Part shown: positions 16,730 through 25,543 of the stretch, piece after piece | Numbering within the stretch: position 1 is the stretch's first letter | Layout: every line of letters begins with the position of its first letter | From: Bacillota bacterium | Lineage (GTDB): Bacteria > Bacillota > UBA4882 > UBA8346 | Length of the DNA: 64,000 nucleotides | NCBI GenBank assembly: GCA_023417475.1 | Contig: JAEZFP010000002.1 | Location: 1-64,000 of the forward strand | Direction of reading: 5' to 3' | The notes under the pieces: generated by a model | The model's database searches: none | Told to the model about the DNA's origin: nothing | The model's input: the letters and a program-made list of their open reading frames with translations, nothing else | Program-made: the position numbers and the translations under genes

Positions 16730-17479
16730 TCAAATTTTTAACGCATCCGGTTGGTAAAGACGTTTTTGGATCGGCGGGAACTGTCGCAACATCGTTAAGG
16801 GATATTCCAGATTACAAAGTTCGCTCAGCCGATGGCAGTCGCTTCCCATGCTGAATTGGACATCCGTCGCTAACGCTTTGGCGATAAACGCGGGACCGGG
16901 CTCTTTCCATAAACCGCTGATTTCGATCGCCACCCGGTATTTCCGGCACAATTCAATCACGGCGTCCTCCCAATCGGCCAAAAACCTGCTGCCGACCAGA
17001 TCCTCATAAAAAGGCAATACCGTACAATGGCCTAAAATATCAACCCGGGTCGCTTGAAAGGTCTGCTCAATCATACTTAACGCCGTCTCCAACAACAATT
17101 GGCTGTCGGCTTTTTCATACGGCAAGTAACAATCGCTACGGTGCCCGGCGCGGGCGCCGAAGTATTGACTAAGAATCAAGGGATTACCGCGGTACATTAA
17201 GGAGTGGACACTGGCAATCACGTAATCCAGCTTGGCTTCCATCCGGGAGGGCCATTGTGTGAAATCCCCGATATTGGCCTCTACTCCGACCAATACCGGA
17301 TATTGGCGAAGGGCATCAAAGTATCTATCAATGGTGTCAAAATCGGTCATCTCGGAACAAAAGACATGATCGGAGATGCCAAGTCGGTAACCTTTCCGCG
17401 CCGCCGCCGCCATAACCTGTTCCACACTACCGTCGCCATCGGAAAAAGTTGTATGGGTATGAAGATCGGTAATTTGCAT
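16730..17479 (-). CDS. PHP-domain phosphoesterase
   Basis: A 249-aa protein of the PHP family (metal-dependent phosphoesterases such as histidinol phosphatase). Metal-ligand motifs are complete: DLHTHTTFSDGDG at residues 4-16, ISDHVF near 35, VGVEANIG near 65, a VIASVHS strand, LGHC near 150 and the C-terminal SMGSDCHRLSEL. The start follows AAAGGAGC. It lies 29 bp after the permease of an AfuABC-type transporter. A role in dephosphorylating the imported compound is inference. Confidence 0.85.
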   Translation of the reverse strand: MQITDLHTHTTFSDGDGSVEQVMAAAARKGYRLGISDHVFCSEMTDFDTIDRYFDALRQYPVLVGVEANIGDFTQWPSRMEAKLDYVIASVHSLMYRGNPLILSQYFGARAGHRSDCYLPYEKADSQLLLETALSMIEQTFQATRVDILGHCTVLPFYEDLVGSRFLADWEDAVIELCRKYRVAIEISGLWKEPGPAFIAKALATDVQFSMGSDCHRLSELCNLEYPLTMLRQFPPIQKRLYQPDALKI

Positions 17480-17508
17480 CGTGATGCTCCTTTGAAGTCT
17501 TGTGCTTT

Positions 17509-19200
17509 TTACATTGAAACCTCTTTGCCTCCGGAGATCTTATAAAAGATCAACAAGGAGATAATGGTCGCAACGGTTAAAATCGAAGCCAAAGCCGCAG
17601 CCGTTCCAAAACTGGCCCGGACGACCTCAGTATAGATTGCCACCGAAATCGTGGCAGTTTTACCGGTGTATAACATTACGCTTGAGCTCAGTTCATTGAT
17701 GGTCGTGATCCAACTTAAAATCGCTCCCGAAAAGACGCCGGGCATCATTAAGACCGCAGTAGTCTTAAAGAATGTTTTCATCGGAGCAACTCCTAGATTA
17801 ATCGAGGCTTCTTCAATGCTGGGATCAATCTGATAAAGAATCGCCGTGCTGGAACGAATGGTGTACGGAAGCTTCCGAATAATATAAGCCAGTACCAGGA
17901 TAAACCAGGTTCCGCTGAGCAACAGCGGCCGTTGGTTAAAGGCCACTAACAGTGTAATGCCCAGCACCGCTCCAGGAACCACATATGGGAACATAATCAA
18001 GACATCAAGCAATGCGGTACGTTTGGAACGGCGCCGGACTATCACGTAGGATAGCACCAAGCCGCTCAGAACCATGATCACAATGGCGATCGTGGCATAA
18101 AGAAAAGTATTGGTGATGTTATGCGATAACTTATACATGATCGTCGCGTAACTTTCCAGGCTGAATCCGGCGACAAAGATCGGCCCATTGGTCTTGAGAA
18201 ACGAAGTAATCACCACGACAGCCTGCGGCAATACCGCCACCAAGGCGATGGCGTAACAAACGGCGGTCAACAACACCCTCATTCCGGGGTTTAATGCTTT
18301 GATCGCCGGAGGCCGGAGCGCGCTCATAGTATAGTTTTTGCGGGTGATGATCCATTTTTGAAAAAGCAAAACCGCAGTGGCGCAAAGGATGATCAAGACG
18401 CTCAAAGTGCTGGCTACTGAGGCGTTTCCCCCAATTTCACTCATATATTCCTCGTAAACCAAAACCGGGAGCACCTTAAAACCTTCGCCAATCAGCATTG
18501 GAGTCCCGAAGTCCGCCAAGGAACTCATAAACACCATCAGCGCACCGGAAAGAATCGTCGGTAAGATCAAAGGAAACGTAATTGAAAGCAACCGTTTCCA
18601 GCCATGAACGCCGAGATTTTCAGCCGCTTCCTCCAGCGAACGGTCAATGCTGCCTAACGCGCCGGAGACATATAGATAAACAAAGGGGAAAAATTTAAGC
18701 GTAAAGACCAGGATAATCCCAAACCAGCCGTAAATCGGGGGCATCGTGATTCCGACGGACTGAAATAACTTCGTCAGAAAGCCACTCCGCCCCAAGAGCA
18801 AGATCCAGGAGTAAGCCCCGATAAACGGCGGTGATAACAACGACATGATAATCATCAGATTCAACAACTTTTTGCCCCAAATGTTATACCGGGTGGTAAT
18901 GTAGGCTAAGGGCAGTCCGATAGCAGTGGCCAACAGCGTTGTGGTAACACAAACCGACATACTGTTGGTTAACGTCCGGTAATAATAAGGGAGCCGGAAA
19001 AAGTCCCCATAATTTCGGAGCGTAAACTGACCCGATTCCGTGATAAAACTGCGCCAGATCAATGATGAAAACGGATAAAGCAAAAAAATGGCCAACGCAA
19101 CCAATGCGCCGCCGGTAACCAGCGACCAAAAGTCCCAACGGATCATTGCAAAACCTTTTAAATGCTTCGTTCCCACAGCGAGGTTCGTAGGCTGTTTCAT
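17509..19200 (-). CDS. ABC transporter permease, FbpB/AfuB type
   Basis: A 563-aa permease in which two binding-protein-dependent domains are fused, as in FbpB and AfuB. Each half carries an EAA loop: RSLEEAAENLGVHGWKRLLS (about 215) and PSIEEASINLGVAPMKTFFK (about 480). About twelve hydrophobic segments. Its ATG overlaps the ATPase stop by four bases (ATGA). It forms the channel for the system encoded by the flanking genes. Confidence 0.9.
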   Translation of the reverse strand: MKQPTNLAVGTKHLKGFAMIRWDFWSLVTGGALVALAIFLLYPFSSLIWRSFITESGQFTLRNYGDFFRLPYYYRTLTNSMSVCVTTTLLATAIGLPLAYITTRYNIWGKKLLNLMIIMSLLSPPFIGAYSWILLLGRSGFLTKLFQSVGITMPPIYGWFGIILVFTLKFFPFVYLYVSGALGSIDRSLEEAAENLGVHGWKRLLSITFPLILPTILSGALMVFMSSLADFGTPMLIGEGFKVLPVLVYEEYMSEIGGNASVASTLSVLIILCATAVLLFQKWIITRKNYTMSALRPPAIKALNPGMRVLLTAVCYAIALVAVLPQAVVVITSFLKTNGPIFVAGFSLESYATIMYKLSHNITNTFLYATIAIVIMVLSGLVLSYVIVRRRSKRTALLDVLIMFPYVVPGAVLGITLLVAFNQRPLLLSGTWFILVLAYIIRKLPYTIRSSTAILYQIDPSIEEASINLGVAPMKTFFKTTAVLMMPGVFSGAILSWITTINELSSSVMLYTGKTATISVAIYTEVVRASFGTAAALASILTVATIISLLIFYKISGGKEVSM

Positions 19201-20288
19201 GCTGTTTCCTCCTTCGCCGTTCCGGCGAAGACTTGCACCAATTCCGGCCTAAAAATAATCGCCACCTTAGTGCCTACGGCTTTCATCGCCTGAGTATCTT
19301 TGGTATACTCATTCACCTCGATCGTTTGGCCGTTGGTCAGAACGATTTCATAGTTAATGTAATCACCTAAAAAAGTAGCTAAGCCGATTTCCCCAGCAAG
19401 CTCACCTTCTTGTAGCGGAGCAAGTTCCAGGGTCTCGGGGCGGGCGGAAACAATAACGGCTTTACCGGCTGACTTAACCGCTGTCATCGGGAGACGTAAC
19501 GTCTTTTGACCGATAATTTTCACCATGATAGTCCCATCGGAATTCCCATCGACTCGTTCCGCCTCAAGAAAGTTTGAGGTTCCAATAAACCCGGCCACAA
19601 AGGGACTGGCCGGGTTGAGATAAATCGCTTGCGGAGTGCCGATCTGTTCAATACGGCCTTGATTCATCACTGCAATCCGGTCGGAAATTGCCAACGCTTC
19701 TTCCTGATCGTGAGTAACATAGATCGTGGTAATATTTAAATTACGTTGCAACTTTTTAATAACCGTCCGCATCTGTACCCGCAGTTTCGCATCCAGGTTG
19801 CTGAGTGGTTCATCCATTAGCAAAACCCCGGGATGAATCACCACCGCTCGAGCCAACGCGACCCGTTGTTGCTGTCCGCCGGAGAGTTGTGCCGGCTGCC
19901 GGCCGCAGTATTGGCCCATTTGCACCAGATCCAGCGCTTCCTCAACCCGCTGTGTCAACTCCCGATGGCTTAACTTCCGAGCTTTCAGACCATACGCTAC
20001 ATTTTCAAATACCGACATATGGGGGAAGATGGCATAGTTCTGAAAGACCATTCCGGTATTGCGTTGATGAGCCGGAACCAAATTTATGACTTGATCATCA
20101 AATAAAATCCGTCCTCCGTCGACCGGGTTAAATCCGGCAATCATCCGTAGCAACGTCGTTTTACCGCAACCGGACGGACCAAGCAAGGTAAAGAATTCCC
20201 CTTTATTCACTGTAAACGAAACGCCGGCAACGGCTTGAAAATCACCATACCGTTTCACCGCCTGATCGATGACCACATCATAACTCAA
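19197..20288 (-). CDS. ABC transporter ATP-binding protein, FbpC/PotA type
   Basis: A 363-aa ATPase with Walker A GPSGCGKTT, signature LSGGQQQRVALARA, Walker B VLLMDEPLSNLDA and the switch H in YVTHDQEEA. A C-terminal TOBE-type domain (from about 245) usually takes part in regulation or coupling. The start is TTG at 20288, nine bases after AAGGAGTG. It is translationally coupled to the permease. Confidence 0.9.
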   Translation of the reverse strand: MSYDVVIDQAVKRYGDFQAVAGVSFTVNKGEFFTLLGPSGCGKTTLLRMIAGFNPVDGGRILFDDQVINLVPAHQRNTGMVFQNYAIFPHMSVFENVAYGLKARKLSHRELTQRVEEALDLVQMGQYCGRQPAQLSGGQQQRVALARAVVIHPGVLLMDEPLSNLDAKLRVQMRTVIKKLQRNLNITTIYVTHDQEEALAISDRIAVMNQGRIEQIGTPQAIYLNPASPFVAGFIGTSNFLEAERVDGNSDGTIMVKIIGQKTLRLPMTAVKSAGKAVIVSARPETLELAPLQEGELAGEIGLATFLGDYINYEIVLTNGQTIEVNEYTKDTQAMKAVGTKVAIIFRPELVQVFAGTAKEETA

Positions 20289-20373
20289 AATTCAACACTC
20301 CTTATCGGCTAATGGAAAAGCGCTTCCATTATAACGTTGCAAATAACTGCGATTTTGAAACGAATACTATAAT

Positions 20374-20403
20374 TAGGACACTTCTACCGAAAGAAATGTC
20401 CTA
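20374..20403. terminator. short hairpin between the binding-protein and ATPase genes
   Basis: TAGGACA (20374-20380) pairs with TGTCCTA (20397-20403) in the 174-bp gap. There is no T-run, so partial termination or mRNA processing that favours the binding protein is more likely than full termination. Confidence 0.4.
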
Positions 20404-20462
20404 ATATGATTCAGTAATGTAACTGAAAACTTTCTGCAGCACTGCCCCAAAATCGCCATTAT

Positions 20463-21470
20463 TTAGCGACCAATCACCAAATCCTTCCATTTTGCCAAAA
20501 TATCATTTTTCTTCTCGGAAGCAAAGGTAAAGTCGTATTTGACCAATTTAATCTTTTTCATATCGATCAAACCATCCGGAGCCGGAATATCGGACCGGAT
20601 TGAACGTCGCATCAACGATTTCGAGACAATGGTCTGAACATCCTTGCTAACGACAAAGTCCACAAACTTCTTGGCATTGTCAAGATTTTTAGCACCTTTG
20701 ATGATCGCCATGCCATCGGGTACCGCCGAAGTCCCTTCTCTTGGATAGACGATTCCCACATCGGCGCCGGCTTTGATATATTTGGCGGCTGCTTCCTCAT
20801 AGGTTAACCCAAGGCTGTATTCGCCATCGGCAACTCCTTTGTAGACTGCGGTTGAACTGGATAAAATCTTCCCGTCGAGGTTTTTAATGAGTTTCCCGAC
20901 AAAATCCCATCCTTTTCCGTTATCTTTACCAAAGGCGGTCAGGATGGTTACGATTGTGGTGTATGAAGATCCGGATTTGGCCGGATCGGCACAGGCGATT
21001 TTTCCTTTGAACTTCGGATTGACTAGATCAGCCCAACCTTTCGGAGTGTCTTCGGTTTTGATCAGCTTTTTGTTAAACATGATCACCATGGGTAGTCCGG
21101 TGAAACCTGTCCACAGGTACTCTTTGTCTTTGTTACTTTTGGTAATAAACTTATCCGAGGTGGTTTTGTATTTTTGGAAATACGGTTTGTACGCGTCCAA
21201 TGACTCGGCCCCACCGCCCCAAACTACATCACCTAACGGATTTTGGCTTTCGGCTTGGATCCGTTTTAATAATTCGCCGGTTCCGGCGGCCACAATATCC
21301 ACCGTAATACCAGTCCGTTCTTGAAATTCTTTCACAATTGAATTAATCAGATCCGCCGGGTGCGACGAATACACCGTCAATGTTTTCGAAGCTCCTATCC
21401 CATAACTGCTGAAAACCGTTATGGACAGCATACATACAATAAGTAAAACTCCCCACTTCCTCACGGCCAT
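20463..21470 (-). CDS. iron- or sugar-phosphate-type ABC transporter, solute-binding protein (AfuA/FbpA family)
   Basis: A 335-aa periplasmic binding protein with signal peptide MAVRKWGVLLIVCMLSITVF ending at YGIGA, no lipobox. Family motifs are LTVYSSHP, FQERTGITVDIVAAGTGELLK and GDVVWGGGAESLDA. This family includes Fe3+-binding FbpA and hexose-phosphate-binding AfuA. The FbpA tyrosine pair that binds iron is not evident, and the neighbouring PHP phosphoesterase and AraC-type regulator point to an organophosphate, but this is inference. First gene of the operon. Confidence 0.85.
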   Translation of the reverse strand: MAVRKWGVLLIVCMLSITVFSSYGIGASKTLTVYSSHPADLINSIVKEFQERTGITVDIVAAGTGELLKRIQAESQNPLGDVVWGGGAESLDAYKPYFQKYKTTSDKFITKSNKDKEYLWTGFTGLPMVIMFNKKLIKTEDTPKGWADLVNPKFKGKIACADPAKSGSSYTTIVTILTAFGKDNGKGWDFVGKLIKNLDGKILSSSTAVYKGVADGEYSLGLTYEEAAAKYIKAGADVGIVYPREGTSAVPDGMAIIKGAKNLDNAKKFVDFVVSKDVQTIVSKSLMRRSIRSDIPAPDGLIDMKKIKLVKYDFTFASEKKNDILAKWKDLVIGR

Positions 21471-21664
21471 ACCTCCTTAAAATTTCCGCTTCCCTCTATT
21501 ATTAAACATCTGTTACAAAATGATTACAATACGACATTCCACTACTTTAGTAGAGAAAAATGCACTTTTTCCCTAACTTTATTAATATAGTTGTCGGTTT
21601 TAAACCGCTTCTTCAGGTGATAGAATTTTACTATAAGCCGTATGCAAATTAAGGATGGTTCACT
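21471..21664. promoter_or_regulatory. divergent promoter region
   Basis: This 194-bp AT-rich gap separates two divergent genes and must carry promoters for both. Candidate elements exist (for example TTGTAA and AATAAT on the minus strand), but none has good spacing. Confidence 0.4.
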
Positions 21665-23434
21665 ATGGAGCATCAATCCAACTTCCACCGTTTTCTAGCC
21701 TATGTCAAACCGTATTGGCATTACGTCTTGGCTGCAGTGATCGGCGGGATTATCAAATTTACGATTCCTTTACTCATCCCCCAAATAACCAAATATCTCC
21801 TGGATACTGTCTATCTCAATCCTCACTTGTCCGTGACCATGAAAATGCACCAGCTTTATTGGTCGGTAGGCGGATTAATGCTGACTTTTGTGGTAATTTG
21901 GGCGCCGGGAACCTATCTCCGCCATTTTTATGCCGGCAAAGCCGGTAACCGTTCGGTGTTTGATCTTCGATACGAGTTGTATCATCGCATCTTACGGATG
22001 TCGGCCTCCTTTTTTCAACGTCACAAATCCGGCGGAATCGTCTCCCGGATGATCAGCGACATTTCACTCGCCCAAAACCTGGTTGGGAACGCGTTGACCA
22101 ATGTCTGGATGGATAGCATCTCCCTAACGGTCGTGCTCTATTTTCTGTTCCGAATCGACCTTTCACTTACCTTGATCGCTTTGGCAACCTTCCCGTTGTA
22201 TATCTTTTTCTACCGGCGGCTCGGTGATCAAATGAAACAATCCAGCCACCAGATTCAGCGTGAGATCGAATTCATCTCCGGTTCAATTCAGGAGAAGATC
22301 TCCGGTAATGTGGTAGTGCGCGCTTTCAATCAAGAAAAACGGGAACAGGAACATTTCCAACGCGACTCGGAAAAACTTTTCAGCACGACCATGCGTAGTG
22401 TTTATTTTCAAAGCATGAACCAGACCATTACCGGAGTGTTGACCAACCTCGCGCCCTTAATTGTTACATTATACGGCGGTTATCAAGTCATTCACGGTCG
22501 ACTAACTATCGGCGAGCTGGTCGCGGTGAGTATGTATCTTAACCCGCTCTACCTTCCGTTGCAACGTTTCTCCGAACTGAACGTGGTTTATTCCAGCTCC
22601 ATGGCGGCCTTAGACCGCATCTTCGAGATCATTGACGAGCACCCGGATATCATGGATCACCCCGATGCCATTCAATTGCCATCGGTCTCCGGCAAAATTC
22701 ATTTTGACAATGTTTATTTTTCCTACGCCAAACCCGAACCGATTCTGAAAAACATTCAATTCACCGTTGAGCCCGGTCAAAAAATTGCGCTGGTTGGACA
22801 TAGCGGTTCGGGTAAGTCAACGCTGGTCAGCCTTATTCCGCGTTTTTTTGATGTGGACTCCGGGACCATTACCATTGACGGTCATGATCTCCGGATGATC
22901 AGACAAAAATCCCTGCGCGACCACATCGGGATGGTATTGCAAGATCCGATCCTCTTCAGCGGGACCATTTGTGATAATATTCTTTATGGCAATCCTCGCG
23001 CTACCAAGGAACAAGTGATTGCGGCTTGTAAAGCCGCTAATGCTTATGATTTTATCCAGCGGTTGCCCCAAGGGCTGGAAACTGAAGTCGGCGAACGGGG
23101 AATGTTCCTATCCGGCGGTCAAAAGCAACGGCTAACCATCGCCAGAGCCTTTTTGAAAGATCCAAAAATCCTAATTTTGGACGAAGCGACCTCCAGTCTG
23201 GATGCCGACTCCGAACGGTTGATTCAGGAAGCGTTGGATCGCTTAATGATCAACCGGACGACCATTATCATCGCCCACCGCCTTTCGACAGTGGTCAATG
23301 CGGACCGGATCCTTGTCTTACACCAAGGGACCGTTGCCGAGGCCGGAACTCATATCGAATTGATGGCCTCCAGCACCATCTATCGCAATCTTTACGCCCG
23401 CCAGTACGCTATTGACAAACAACTTCCATCCTAA
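21665..23434 (+). CDS. ABC exporter, fused membrane and ATPase domains
   Basis: A 589-aa half-transporter of the MsbA/LmrA type that works as a dimer and exports lipids, drugs or peptides. Six transmembrane helices in residues 1-320, then the ATPase with Walker A GHSGSGKST (about 378), Q-loop MVLQDPILF, signature LSGGQKQRLTIARAF, Walker B ILILDEATSSLD and the H-loop IIAHRLST. The start follows AAGGATGG. It is alone in its unit, ends at a bidirectional terminator, and its substrate is unknown. Confidence 0.9.
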   Translation: MEHQSNFHRFLAYVKPYWHYVLAAVIGGIIKFTIPLLIPQITKYLLDTVYLNPHLSVTMKMHQLYWSVGGLMLTFVVIWAPGTYLRHFYAGKAGNRSVFDLRYELYHRILRMSASFFQRHKSGGIVSRMISDISLAQNLVGNALTNVWMDSISLTVVLYFLFRIDLSLTLIALATFPLYIFFYRRLGDQMKQSSHQIQREIEFISGSIQEKISGNVVVRAFNQEKREQEHFQRDSEKLFSTTMRSVYFQSMNQTITGVLTNLAPLIVTLYGGYQVIHGRLTIGELVAVSMYLNPLYLPLQRFSELNVVYSSSMAALDRIFEIIDEHPDIMDHPDAIQLPSVSGKIHFDNVYFSYAKPEPILKNIQFTVEPGQKIALVGHSGSGKSTLVSLIPRFFDVDSGTITIDGHDLRMIRQKSLRDHIGMVLQDPILFSGTICDNILYGNPRATKEQVIAACKAANAYDFIQRLPQGLETEVGERGMFLSGGQKQRLTIARAFLKDPKILILDEATSSLDADSERLIQEALDRLMINRTTIIIAHRLSTVVNADRILVLHQGTVAEAGTHIELMASSTIYRNLYARQYAIDKQLPS

Positions 23435-23444
23435 TCTGGAAAAT

Positions 23445-23483
23445 AAAACCCCCTCCTTGGCAAATGACCAAAAAGGGGGTTCT
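23445..23483. terminator. bidirectional terminator
   Basis: AACCCCCT (23447-23454) pairs with AGGGGGTT (23474-23481), flanked by A/T tracts. It is shared by the convergent exporter and chemoreceptor genes. Confidence 0.8.
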
Positions 23484-23509
23484 TGATTTTGGATTGTGTT
23501 CGAAACCGT

Positions 23510-25201
23510 TTAGCCGGCTTTAAAGACTGTAACCGCTTTTTTCAGCTCGGCGGCGATCCCCGCCATATTTTCAGCCATCGCTTTTACCTGTTCCGCCTCG
23601 GCGCTTTGTTCCTCCGCGGTCGCCGACACTTCCTCGGTGCTCGCCATACTCTCTTCACTAATGGAGGCGACGGCTTCCACCGATGCAATCACCAACTCAT
23701 TTTTCTGCGCCATTTCCCGGGCGGCGATCGCCACATTGTGGATCTGCCCCAACATTTCGTTGAGGACTTTAAAGATCTCACCAAACTTGGTGGTTGCTTC
23801 GGAAGCAAGATTTTTCCCGGCTTCAACCCGAACCGCTCCGGTCTGAATGACCGTAACCGCATGTTCGGTCCGGACCTTCATTTGCACCAGCAAATCGGCG
23901 ATCATCTGGGCAGCCCGTTTTGATTGTTCAGCCAGTTTTCCGGTTTCCTTTGCAACGACGCTAAACCCTTTGCCATGCTCACCGGCACGCGCCGCTTCAA
24001 TCGAAGCGTTCAGCGCCAATAAAGTGGTTTGCTCGGCCACACCTTCAATAACCGAGGTAATATCGCTGATCTCTCCGGAAGTCTGATTGAGGTCTTCAAT
24101 CACATCGGAGATGATTTTCGTCGTATTATAAACTTCATGAATTTCATTGGCGACCGCATTACTGATCTCTTGACCGGCTTTGGCCGAATCGGCCACCCGT
24201 ACCGAAGTGACGGCGATCCGTTCCGTATCGGCGGAAACCTTCCGCACGAGCTCGCCAAGGTCATTGACGGTCTCGGCCATCCGGCTGATCTGGTCAGCCT
24301 GCTCGGTCGATGCTTTCGCTAAATCTTCCATCGCCCGGGCCATTTCCGCAGCGGATTTTCCGGAGATGTTCGACGCTTCTCGCAACTCGTTGCTTGCATC
24401 CAATAGGCTCTTGGACTGTTCATTAATTCCTCCGACCAGATTACGCAGGCTGAAAACAGCGTTATTGAGACCTTTCACCACTTCATTAACTTCGCGACAC
24501 CCTTGCGCTTCCAAGTTTTTGGAAAAATCCCCTACCGCCAAAGCGTTCGCATCGTTCACAATCTGACGCATCGGTTTGGATACCGAAGCCGCAATTCCCA
24601 ATCCGAGCAAGATGGCGATGATTCCGCCTACCAGCGTCAAGATCAGGGTTATTTTTTGGGAGTCCGCCGAAAAACGATTGCCAAAATTCATGACGCCGGT
24701 CGCTGAAAGCATGGCTTTCCGTTCCAAGGTTTGCAACTCCACAGCCATTTCATTCAGGACTTGATTGAGATCTTCGTAATTTTCCGGCGATTCCGGTCTG
24801 GACAAAATTTCATTTAATTTCTCGATATTACTGGTCATGGCGTTGGCGCTTTCTGAATCCAACGTGCTTAAACTGGCGATGGTTGACTCCAACGTCATGG
24901 TATCCGCATCAAGGACTGTATTGACCTGAGCCAATTTCAACAGATATACATTACGGAAATTTTCGATTTCAATCCGAACATCGTTAATTTTCCTCTGTCC
25001 TTGGACACTTTCGCTAAAAACTTGCCTGGTTACTTTTTGCATTTCGCCGATAATTTGGTGCCCATTCAGCCCTTCGATGAGCAGAAAGGCGACTAAGATT
25101 AGGATAATGGCCAAAATTTGAATGAATACTTTAATGTTGGTTAAAACAGCAACTACCCATTGTACCGGTTTTGCAAATACATTTTGGAAAAACCTTGCCA
25201 T
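23510..25201 (-). CDS. methyl-accepting chemotaxis protein
   Basis: A 563-aa chemoreceptor. TM1 is at about residues 22-45 and TM2 at about 190-212, enclosing a mostly helical, roughly 145-residue sensor domain (four-helix-bundle type). A HAMP segment follows (SKPMRQIVNDANALAVGD), then the signalling coiled coil. The hairpin tip reads EQTTLLALNASIEAARAGEH followed by GKGFSVVAKETGKLAEQS. Most receptors have VVAxEVRKLAEQS here; ETGK is a deviation. No C-terminal CheR-binding pentapeptide. The start at 25201 follows AAGGAGG and is preferred over 14 more open codons. Ligand unknown. Confidence 0.9.
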   Translation of the reverse strand: MARFFQNVFAKPVQWVVAVLTNIKVFIQILAIILILVAFLLIEGLNGHQIIGEMQKVTRQVFSESVQGQRKINDVRIEIENFRNVYLLKLAQVNTVLDADTMTLESTIASLSTLDSESANAMTSNIEKLNEILSRPESPENYEDLNQVLNEMAVELQTLERKAMLSATGVMNFGNRFSADSQKITLILTLVGGIIAILLGLGIAASVSKPMRQIVNDANALAVGDFSKNLEAQGCREVNEVVKGLNNAVFSLRNLVGGINEQSKSLLDASNELREASNISGKSAAEMARAMEDLAKASTEQADQISRMAETVNDLGELVRKVSADTERIAVTSVRVADSAKAGQEISNAVANEIHEVYNTTKIISDVIEDLNQTSGEISDITSVIEGVAEQTTLLALNASIEAARAGEHGKGFSVVAKETGKLAEQSKRAAQMIADLLVQMKVRTEHAVTVIQTGAVRVEAGKNLASEATTKFGEIFKVLNEMLGQIHNVAIAAREMAQKNELVIASVEAVASISEESMASTEEVSATAEEQSAEAEQVKAMAENMAGIAAELKKAVTVFKAG

Positions 25202-25284
25202 CTTTCCAGCCTCCTTGTAATTCAGAAAATTGCAGATTATCAAATCTTTTGAAAACCCGCATTTCTCTCAATTGACTTGTTCAG

Positions 25285-25314
25285 AAAACCGTTTCTGCTA
25301 ACGGAAACGGTTTT
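25285..25314 (-). terminator. hairpin after the GH105 region
   Basis: AAAACCGTTTC (25285-25295) pairs perfectly with GAAACGGTTTT (25304-25314). It is followed by a T-containing tract in both directions and lies 7 bp beyond the stop of the gene relic. Confidence 0.75.
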
Positions 25315-25321
25315 GACCGTG

Positions 25322-25543
25322 TCAATCCCCACCCATTTTGGAATACCGCATCATCACCGCGTTGATCTCGTAATCATGCAATTTCCCGTCTATCCGGTTA
25401 TTACCGAACCATAATACCGGCTTTTTGAAAATGCTGGGGTATGATGGAAAACCATTCAAAGATGTAGCATCACTTGGGATCTGCCCAGCTTTTGGTGAGA
25501 TCGTTCGTACAGTCAGGGTTGAACGCCAGTTTATTTCTGCAGT
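25322..25543 (-). pseudogene. relic of a coding sequence, possibly sialidase-like
   Basis: The gap after GH105 is open for 73 codons in one minus-strand frame and has protein-like composition: KPVLWFGNNRIDGKLHDYEI, then NAVMMRYSKMGGD and a stop. A second frame holds LAFNPDCTNDLTKSWADPK and a stop. Neither has a usable start. The stretch RYSKMGGD recalls the Asp-box (SxDGGxTW) of BNR/sialidase-like folds with the D replaced. I infer a decayed, frameshifted fragment of a carbohydrate-active gene. The match is by eye and weak. Confidence 0.35.

Noticed and set aside
20463..21470. Definite ferric-iron binding protein
   Set aside because: The overall fold fits FbpA, but the paired tyrosines near the C-terminus are not evident and no DtxR-type box precedes the operon.
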